NCBI RefSeq assembly: GCF_040546765.1 | Contig: NZ_JBEPOK010000001.1 | Location: 2,976,001-3,040,000 of the forward strand | Source: Arthrobacter sp. OAP107 | GTDB lineage: Bacteria > Actinomycetota > Actinomycetes > Actinomycetales > Micrococcaceae | Direction of reading: 5' to 3' | Length of the DNA stretch: 64,000 nucleotides | Shown here: positions 57,961-64,000 of the stretch, piece by piece | Position numbering within the stretch: position 1 is the stretch's first letter | Layout: the number at the start of each line of letters is the position of its first letter | Program-made: the position numbers and the translations under genes | Notes under the pieces: model-generated | What the model was told of the DNA's origin: nothing | What the model saw: only the letters and a program-made list of their open reading frames with translations | Database searches by the model: none

Positions 57961-59641
57961 GCCGCTCACAGCCGATCCCGACCGCCTGGACACCGTTCTG
58001 GTTGAGGTCATCGGCTCCGCACTGTCAACCATCGTCGAGGAAATGGGCGGCACACTCGTCCGCGCCGCCTACTCCACCAACATCAAGGAACGCAGGGACT
58101 GCACCGCCGGGCTCTTCGATGCCGCCGGACACGGGATCGCCCAAGATGAAGGCGGGTCCCCCCTGCACCTCGGTTCACTGATGGGCATCGTGGACGGGAT
58201 CCTGTCCCGCTACCCCCTCGAAGAGATCACCGACGGGGACACCTTCATCGGCAACGACCCCTACAGCGGTGGCGGGTCGCACCTGCCCGATATCGTCCTG
58301 GCCACTCCCATCTTCATCGACGGTGTGCTTACCGCCTGGGCCGCCAACCTCGCCCACCATGCCGACTTCGGTGACCGCGGCCACGCCCACATCTTCCAGG
58401 AGGGCCTGCGGATCCCGCCCGTTCGCCTGATCCGCGCCGGGGTACTGCAGCAGGAAATGCTCAACCTGATCCTGCTCAACTGCCAGGTCCCCCACGAACG
58501 CCAGGCCGACCTCCGGGCCCAACAGGCAGCCAACCGGCTCGCCTGCCAGCGGTACAAGGACCTCTGCGACCGTTACGGCCGGGAAGTCATGGTCGCAGCC
58601 GCCGCCGAACTGCTGGACTACACCGAACGCAGAACCCGCGCGGCGATCAGCAACATGCCGGACGGCGTCTACTCCTTCACCGACAAGTTCGACTGCCCCG
58701 AGCTGGACAACGAACTCGAACTGCAGATCCGGATCACCGTTTCCGGGGATGAGATCCTGTTCGACTTCGACGGCAATCCTCCACAGGTGAGGGCCAGCGT
58801 CAACGTTGTATGGACCGCGCTGTATGCGTCCGTCTACTACTCCCTCAAGAGCCTCATCGACGCCGACATCGTACCCAACGCGGGACTGTACCGCCCGGTC
58901 CGCATCCAGGCACCGGCGGGATCGATCATCAACTGCCAGGAACCCGCGGCCGTCAACGGACGCAGCGAGACCTGCCAGCGCATCGTCGACCTGGTCCACG
59001 GCGCCCTGGCCGAGGCCGTCCCCGAACGCGTCACCGCAGCCAGTAACGGAGCCAACACCGGTGTGCACTTTTCCGGGAAAAGCTCCCGCACAGGCAAGGA
59101 GTTCGTCTACCTCGAAACCATCGGCGGCGGCTGCGGAGCACGGGCCACCAAGGACGGACTCGACGGCGTCCAGGTCCACATGACCAACACCTCCAACCTT
59201 CCCGTGGAGAGCCTCGAAGCCGAATACCCACTCGTCATTGAGGCCTACGAACTGATCCAGGACTCCGGCGGGGCGGGCCGCAACCGCGGAGGGCTCGGCA
59301 TCCGGCGGGCGGTACGGGTCGAAGACCCCAATATTCACTTCTGGCTCGACACCAGCCGGCAGAAGTCCCAGCCCTGGGGCCTGGACGGAGGACTCCCGGG
59401 AGCCAGTGCGAAAGCCGTGCTCAACCCGGAAGCGCAGCCCATCGACCACGGCTACACCGTGCTCCAACCCGGGGACCGCGTCGCCATTGAGACAGCCGGT
59501 GCCGGCGGTTACGGTTCACCCGCGCTCCGGGAGGCGGAGCAAGTCGCCCGTGACCTGGCCGAACAGAAAATCTCCGAGGCCTACGCCCGCCAGGCATACC
59601 CCGACCAGATGCGGGACCTCACGAAGCCCGACGGTTCCTGA
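57953..59641 (+). CDS. hyuB: Hydantoinase/oxoprolinase family protein, B subunit (second copy)
   Basis: 562 residues, the usual length for HyuB. Starts at GTG 57953, overlapping the hyuA end by 8 bp, with GGAG six bases upstream. Motifs: IGNDPYSGGGSHLPDIVLAT (about residue 100), ETIGGGCGARATKDG, and C-terminal ETAGAGGYGSP. The frame is open for 91 codons further upstream inside hyuA but only as an overlap. It forms the catalytic partner of the A subunit. The MHS transporter gene follows after about 185 bp and probably imports the substrate. Confidence 0.9.
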   Translation: MNKPLTADPDRLDTVLVEVIGSALSTIVEEMGGTLVRAAYSTNIKERRDCTAGLFDAAGHGIAQDEGGSPLHLGSLMGIVDGILSRYPLEEITDGDTFIGNDPYSGGGSHLPDIVLATPIFIDGVLTAWAANLAHHADFGDRGHAHIFQEGLRIPPVRLIRAGVLQQEMLNLILLNCQVPHERQADLRAQQAANRLACQRYKDLCDRYGREVMVAAAAELLDYTERRTRAAISNMPDGVYSFTDKFDCPELDNELELQIRITVSGDEILFDFDGNPPQVRASVNVVWTALYASVYYSLKSLIDADIVPNAGLYRPVRIQAPAGSIINCQEPAAVNGRSETCQRIVDLVHGALAEAVPERVTAASNGANTGVHFSGKSSRTGKEFVYLETIGGGCGARATKDGLDGVQVHMTNTSNLPVESLEAEYPLVIEAYELIQDSGGAGRNRGGLGIRRAVRVEDPNIHFWLDTSRQKSQPWGLDGGLPGASAKAVLNPEAQPIDHGYTVLQPGDRVAIETAGAGGYGSPALREAEQVARDLAEQKISEAYARQAYPDQMRDLTKPDGS

Positions 59642-59826
59642 CCGGGACCGGCCGGTGGGCAGCACCACGGGCTGCCCACCGGCCCGCCCAGCATCACATT
59701 GCACCAAGGCGCACCCACTCTTCACCTCCCGTGATGGCCAGATGCCGGCCCGGCAAAGACGCCGCGCGCAGGAATCCTTCCGCTGACGCCGCGAGGCTCA
59801 GCCTTCATCCCAAAGGAAAAAAAGAC

Positions 59827-61167
59827 ATGTCTGATAGCAGGACACCGGAAACCGACCTCCTGGCGGCACCGGCAGCACGGCGGCGAATCTTTGCCTCCAC
59901 CATGCTCGGAAACGTGGTCGAATACTACGACTTCACGCTCTACGGAACCCTGGCAGCAATCATCGCCACCCAGTTCTTCCCCTCCGACGACCCCACCGTC
60001 GCCCTCCTGGCCGTGTACGTCGGCGTCGTTCTCTCCTACGCCATCCGCCCCATCGGAGGCATCATCCTGGGCCCCCTGGCTGACATCAAGGGGCGGAAAT
60101 TCGTTCTGATTCTCACCATCGCCCTGATGAGCATCGGCACGGCAGGGATTGGCTTCCTGCCCACCTACGCGGCCATAGGCGCTGCCGCACCCGTACTGCT
60201 GCTGCTCTCCCGACTCCTTCAGGGCATCGGAGCCAGCGTCGAATACACAACGGCAGCAAACTTCCTCTTCGAACATGAACGCGGCCGCCGTCCCAACTTC
60301 ATCGCCGGAGTGCTGAACTCCACGGCCTCAGTGGGTTCCTTCCTCGCAGCAGGGCTGGCCTACGTTCTCAGCATCGCCATGCCGGCAGACGCCTTCACCT
60401 CCTGGGGATGGCGCATCCCGTTCCTGCTGTCGATCCCCATCGCCCTCATCGGCGTGTACATGCGCAACCACCTGAGCGAGACCCCGGAATTCCAGGAAGT
60501 CGTCCGCACAGTTGCAGCCGAGAAGGTCAAGCAAACTCCGCTGCGCACCGCGATCCGCCTCTACTGGTCAGACATGCTCAAGGCCATCGGGCTGGGCGCT
60601 GGGCAGAGAATCGGTTCCTACACCATCCAGGCCTACTTCGTCACTGCTCTGATCACCGCGGGATTCCCGGCTTCCCAGGCCCTCCTGGCCTCCATGCTGA
60701 CCTACCTCGTCGGCCCGATCACCAGCATCTGGGGCGGCCAGCTCTCGGACAAGTACGGCGCCCGGCGTGTACTGCTGACCGGATACGGGCTCTTCGTCGC
60801 CCTGACCGTTCCGGCGTTCTACGCCATCGGCAACAAATCCATCCTGCTGGCCACCGCCGCCGTCATCGTCTTCACCCTCATCAACAACCTCATCGCGGCA
60901 CCCCTGAGCGTCGCCTACGTGCTCAGCTTCCCGCCCGAAGTCAGGGCGACGGCAGCAGCCCTGAACTTCAACATCGGCACCTCAGTGATCGGTGCCACCG
61001 CAGGACTCGTCGCCGTCTGGCTCTTCTCCATCACCGGGTCCAACGTCTCCTTCGGCTGGTACACCACCGCTGCCTGCATTGTGTCGATCTGCGTCACGGT
61101 CTTCGCCCTGCCCGCGGCACTCCGCCGGACGCAGCCTGCCAAAACGGCGGTAACAGTCACAGCCTGA
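59827..61167 (+). CDS. MFS transporter, metabolite:H+ symporter (MHS) family
   Basis: 446 residues, twelve membrane segments. Family marks: the early NVVEYYDFTLYG, the loop ADIKGRKFVL between helices 2 and 3, RLLQGIGASVEY, and WGWRIPFLLSIPIALIGVYM at helix 6. MHS members (ShiA, ProP, KgtP) bring in organic acids, betaines or lactam-like acids with protons. ATG 59827 is chosen over earlier in-frame ATGs because AAAGGA precedes it and the first 32 residues would otherwise be Arg-rich and atypical. Third gene of the hyuAB-2 operon; likely importer of the cyclic amide, such as pyroglutamate. Confidence 0.88.
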   Translation: MSDSRTPETDLLAAPAARRRIFASTMLGNVVEYYDFTLYGTLAAIIATQFFPSDDPTVALLAVYVGVVLSYAIRPIGGIILGPLADIKGRKFVLILTIALMSIGTAGIGFLPTYAAIGAAAPVLLLLSRLLQGIGASVEYTTAANFLFEHERGRRPNFIAGVLNSTASVGSFLAAGLAYVLSIAMPADAFTSWGWRIPFLLSIPIALIGVYMRNHLSETPEFQEVVRTVAAEKVKQTPLRTAIRLYWSDMLKAIGLGAGQRIGSYTIQAYFVTALITAGFPASQALLASMLTYLVGPITSIWGGQLSDKYGARRVLLTGYGLFVALTVPAFYAIGNKSILLATAAVIVFTLINNLIAAPLSVAYVLSFPPEVRATAAALNFNIGTSVIGATAGLVAVWLFSITGSNVSFGWYTTAACIVSICVTVFALPAALRRTQPAKTAVTVTA

Positions 61168-61243
61168 TCAGTAACCGGGCCGGGGCGCGCACGCGTCCCG
61201 GCCCTTAGCCTGTCCAGCCCAGTAAGCAGTTATCACTCAGCGG

Positions 61244-62323
61244 TCAAGAGTGTTTGGGTGGCCTGGCGGTGGAATCCCGCACGATCAAACGGCCACTCAG
61301 CGTCCGGTCTCCCCGGCGGTCCTGCGCCGCACCGATAGTCAACAGCAGCTCCTCGGTGGCCGCCATCCCGAGCTGATAGCTGGGCTGGTCCACGACTGTC
61401 AGCCTGGGACGGACCAAAGTCGCCCACTCCTGATCATCAAACCCGATCAGCGACATATCTTTCGGGCACGAGATCTCCATGTCCTGCAAAGCGGCAAACG
61501 CCCCGGCGCTCAGCTCGCTGTCGGTACAGTAAATCGCCGTCAACCCCGGGTTAGTCCTCACCAGCCTCTTGGTCGCCTCGTACGCCGCGGCCTTTGCATA
61601 GGCGCTACGTGCGACGTACTCGTCGCGGTAGCGAATCCCGGCGCCGCGGAGCGCATTCACATAACCGACCAGACGGGCTCCGCTGGGCCGCAGGTGCTTA
61701 CCATCCTGGCCGCTGCCGGGCTCCCACCCGGCCGGCATCAGTGCCTCCGTGACAATCCCGATGTCCCGGTGTCCTAGATCGATGAGGTGGTTGACGGCAA
61801 GGCTGGAAGCCTCCACGTGATCCACGGAGATGTAGGAAGCGGCCTTTACGTTCGGCGCTGGCCTGTCCAGCAGCGTCACGGCTATGCCCTGGCCCTCGAG
61901 CCTTTCCAGATGGTCCGTTTCCTCTGTCGAAACCGGTGCCACAACAATCCCGTCGACGCGCTTACCGGCCAGAAGTTCAACGGCACGGCGCTCCAACGCC
62001 AGATCACCCTCGGTGCTGCTCAGCAGAACCTCATAGCCTGCTTCGCGTGCTGCGGTGGAAATACCCCGCATCGCAACGGCGAAAAAGTGGTTTCCGACAT
62101 CAGGTATCACCACGCCAATGGTGCGCGTTCGCCCGGTAATCATGCTGCGGGCAAGAGCATTGGGCTGGTACCCCAGTTCATCCGCCGCTTTCTGGACCAG
62201 TTCCCTCGTCTTGGGACTGACGGACCCATACTGGGCCAGCGCCCGGGCAGCCGTTGATTTCGACACACCTGCCCGCAGGGCCACATCAATGATGGTGGCC
62301 GGAGGAAGCGGTGGACGGCTCAC
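61244..62323 (-). CDS. LacI-family transcriptional regulator 3
   Basis: 359 residues from GTG 62323 (GAGGAGAGGA upstream). The headpiece is IIDVALRAGVSKSTAARALA, with the hinge NALARSMITGRTRTIGVVIP and a complete effector domain. It is convergent with the MHS transporter and faces away from it. Its own upstream region carries ATGGTAACGATCCCAA (62390-62405, minus strand), similar to the two operators before hyuA-2, so it probably represses that operon and itself. The ATG at 62386 would place coding sequence next to the operator and lacks a site. Confidence 0.9.
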   Translation of the reverse strand: MSRPPLPPATIIDVALRAGVSKSTAARALAQYGSVSPKTRELVQKAADELGYQPNALARSMITGRTRTIGVVIPDVGNHFFAVAMRGISTAAREAGYEVLLSSTEGDLALERRAVELLAGKRVDGIVVAPVSTEETDHLERLEGQGIAVTLLDRPAPNVKAASYISVDHVEASSLAVNHLIDLGHRDIGIVTEALMPAGWEPGSGQDGKHLRPSGARLVGYVNALRGAGIRYRDEYVARSAYAKAAAYEATKRLVRTNPGLTAIYCTDSELSAGAFAALQDMEISCPKDMSLIGFDDQEWATLVRPRLTVVDQPSYQLGMAATEELLLTIGAAQDRRGDRTLSGRLIVRDSTARPPKHS

Positions 62324-62389
62324 GTGGTTCCTCTCCTCACGATGTTTCGGCGCTGCATACGAGGCCGCCGTAACAACGCTCTCCATAAA

Positions 62390-62405
62390 TTGGGATCGTT
62401 ACCAT
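62390..62405. promoter_or_regulatory. Probable autoregulatory operator of LacI 3
   Basis: TTGGGATCGTTACCAT, matching the GGGAAC-GTTCCC type sites at 55612 and 55803 in spacing and central CG. Confidence 0.55.
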
Positions 62406-62841
62406 CCTCTCACGGCCGCCCGCAAGGCTAGTTAGCTCCGTGGTGTGGCGACAATTTGACCTTGGAAAACCACGAGTTTACGGAGGGACATCCACTGCCA
62501 ATCCCCAGTGATTCGGTCGCCCCTGTCTCGGGTGAACGTCTTTCAACTCGCCTGTTGAAAAACCTGCGGGAGCAGGTGGGGCCGCCACTCCCCCGCAGCC
62601 TACCCATGGCTCGTTATCCGGGTGGGAGAGCCGGCCGCCTCCGAGCACGCCCGTCAGGAAGCCCCCAAAGAACCCTGACAATCATGCAGATACCCGGGGG
62701 GCCCTGATATTAACAGGTGTGGAGCAAAACAGGCAATCCCACGGGATGGCTCCCCAACTCCCAAGGTCATGCAATTTCAACCCGAACTCACCATGAAGAC
62801 AAGAAGAAGAACGTCATCAAAAGCTCAGGAGGAGGAGCGGG
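62406..62841. other. No gene recognised between LacI 3 and the right boundary cassette
   Basis: About 430 bp. A frame at 62456-62707 has no ribosome-binding site and a Pro/Arg-rich product. The last 55 bp resemble the outer flank of the left boundary (ACCATGAAGA ... GGAGGAGCG). Confidence 0.4.
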
Positions 62842-62955
62842 ATGAGCAACCAACGTCGAGCAGAACAGAAATTTATCCCCGATTGCCCTCGGCTCATGTT
62901 GCCCAGGCCAACCGCGACCATGAACAGGTACCAACGGACAAAGGTCAACTATTAG
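62842..62955 (+). CDS. Small ORF (37 residues) at the right boundary repeat
   Basis: ATG follows AGGAGGAGGAG by four bases, and the stop is followed at once by a GGCCCC-GAA-GGGGCC terminator. Product MSNQRRAEQKFIPDCPRLML plus a 17-residue tail with NRYQR. Counterpart of 25395-25538. Confidence 0.35.
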   Translation: MSNQRRAEQKFIPDCPRLMLPRPTATMNRYQRTKVNY

Positions 62956-62959
62956 AACA

Positions 62960-63158
62960 AGGCCCCGAAGGGGCCCAAAAGTTAACAATTTGCGCGCACT
63001 CAGAGACTAAGAGGCCCCTGGGCAGGGAAACACGTGCCCGGGGTGGGACTCGAACCGGCCGCTCCCCCTGAAAATCACCCCCTCTTTCGAAAACCTCCCC
63101 CATCCGGCAGCCAAGTCCGATGCTGATACAACCGAATACGAAGCCCAGGGTGTGGACA
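62960..63158. repeat. Right copy of the ~200-bp direct repeat with tRNA 3' end
   Basis: The minus strand at 63034-63056 reads GGTTCGAGTCCCACCCCGGG then CAC: T-loop, T-stem 3' strand, acceptor CCCGGGC and discriminator A of a tRNA-Leu-type molecule. The 5' half of the tRNA is missing. The sequence next to it (GATTTTCAGGGGGAGCGG on the minus strand) is shared with the left copy. Confidence 0.6.
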
Positions 63159-63397
63159 GTAATGATGGAATTGGCTTGTGTTGCGGTGTGACTCTGGGTG
63201 TGACTGACGCCCTGCGAAGGGTTTGTCTTGACAATGATCTGTCCGCCGCGGCGCAGGCTGCACTAAACGCGGCGGCCAGGTGGACATGACCTCATAGGAG
63301 CCTGCTCGAAGAATCCCATTACTGTCTTGTCTGCCCACCCGGCCGGCGTGCCCCTAATGTCCCACCGCACGCAACGGAAGGCAGGGCCAGTTTCATC
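63159..63397 (+). ncRNA. Left end of a second IS110-family element with candidate bridge RNA
   Basis: Non-coding stretch of up to 239 bp before an IS110 recombinase gene. A TTGACA box (63228) and an 8-bp stem CCGCCGCG/CGCGGCGG (63243-63275) suggest a transcribed, structured RNA. The outer border is not resolved. Confidence 0.4.
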
Positions 63398-64000
63398 ATG
63401 ACAAACCAACATCTGAAAGTCATCGCCGGGATCGACACACACGCCGACACCCACCACGTCGCAATCATCGACGAGACCGGCAGACACATCACCGACAAAG
63501 AGTTTCTCGCCGTGGGTGCCGGCTACCGGAACATCGCGGCCTTCATCACCGGATTCGGCCCGGTCATTGCCGCCGGAGTGGAAGGCACCGGCAGTTATGG
63601 CGCCGAACTCGCCCGCGTCCTGACCGGGGAAGGCATCCGGGTCCTGGAAGTCATGCGCCCGAACCGGCAGGGCCGCCGGCTCAGGGGCAAATCCGATCCT
63701 CTGGATGCCTACCAGGCGGCAGAAGCCGCGCTGGCCGGCCGGAACGTCGCAACACCAAAATCCCGGAACGGCGCCGTGGAATCCCTGCGGGTCCTGCGCG
63801 CCGAACGGGCCACGGCCATGCGCGCCCGGGTAGCGGTCATGACCCAGATCAAAAGCATCCTCACCGCAGCCCCCGAGGCGCTCCGGGCCAAATACCGGCA
63901 CCTGACCCGCGCCGCGATGATGACCGCGCTGGAGAAAACCCGCCCCGCAGGGGACCTGACAGAACCGGTGAACGCCACCGCGGCCGTGCTCAAACGCCTC
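63398..64000 (+). CDS. IS110-family transposase (5' part; 3' end beyond window)
   Basis: 201 residues visible. The DEDD RuvC-like domain shows AGIDTHADTHHVAIIDETG, AAGVEGTGSYGAELAR and GKSDPLDAYQAAEAAL, giving the first Asp, the Glu and the later Asp residues. Only distantly related to the transposase at 26056. The start is fixed by the fold, which begins at residue 7. Orientation is rightward, leaving the tRNA-end repeat just outside its left end. The serine-containing C-terminal domain lies off the window, so intactness is unknown. Confidence 0.9.
   Translation, partial: MTNQHLKVIAGIDTHADTHHVAIIDETGRHITDKEFLAVGAGYRNIAAFITGFGPVIAAGVEGTGSYGAELARVLTGEGIRVLEVMRPNRQGRRLRGKSDPLDAYQAAEAALAGRNVATPKSRNGAVESLRVLRAERATAMRARVAVMTQIKSILTAAPEALRAKYRHLTRAAMMTALEKTRPAGDLTEPVNATAAVLKRL

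Overview
The window reads as chromosome or large-replicon DNA of a high-GC Gram-positive actinomycete, most likely an Arthrobacter-type member of the Micrococcaceae. The pointers are strong G/C third-position bias, GTG/TTG starts, overlapping stop/start codons, PucR and LacI regulators, a CUT1 sugar importer with no ATPase gene of its own, and a G104/K124-type phosphofructokinase. No intact rRNA or tRNA gene, CRISPR array or replication origin is visible. The genus is inferred from gene style, not from a marker gene.

Left part (1-24.8 kb): a cut-off PAS histidine kinase is followed by hyuA-hyuB (ATP-dependent lactam/hydantoin hydrolase type), an NCS1 permease and a frameshifted amino-acid permease. 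Debris of an IS3 transposase and a CGNR zinc-finger regulator comes next. A leftward operon then encodes a class III aminotransferase, a CaiB/BaiF CoA-transferase, glutaryl-CoA dehydrogenase, 3-hydroxyacyl-CoA dehydrogenase, thiolase and a coupled 74-residue protein. A divergent PucR regulator separates it from a rightward operon of Zn alcohol dehydrogenase, Baeyer-Villiger monooxygenase, HSL-type esterase and semialdehyde dehydrogenase. Together these can be read as cyclic ketone and/or lactam (C5) -> glutarate semialdehyde -> glutarate -> glutaryl-CoA -> crotonyl-CoA -> acetyl-CoA. An 81-nt leader in front of hyuA has a second, 84% identical copy at 24.6 kb in front of a 48-residue ORF; base changes in two predicted hairpins keep the pairing, so it is a candidate cis-acting RNA.

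Middle boundary (25.4-31 kb): a ~200-bp direct repeat containing the 3' end of a tRNA (T-arm and acceptor strand) occurs at 25.5 kb and again at 63.0 kb. It brackets a ~37-kb island. Just inside the left copy lie an IS110-family element with 12-bp direct repeats at its ends, an XRE/nucleotidyltransferase toxin-antitoxin-like pair with a perfect palindromic operator, and an NADPH:quinone-type oxidoreductase.

Island cargo (31-62.4 kb): two polar-amino-acid ABC importers whose permease and ATPase genes form a 1591-bp inverted repeat, two FrlB/MocD-like SIS deglycases, two FrlD-like PfkB kinases, three FAD amine/amino-acid oxidoreductases, a MocA-type dehydrogenase, a CUT1 sugar importer, mannose-6-phosphate isomerase, phosphofructokinase, a second hyuA-hyuB pair, an MHS transporter, three LacI regulators and one GntR regulator. 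This set fits catabolism of N-glycosyl amino acids (Amadori compounds or mannityl opines, including a lactam form): import, lactam opening, oxidative or phosphorolytic-type cleavage, then sugar entry into glycolysis. The substrate is inferred. The window ends in the 5' part of a second IS110 transposase.
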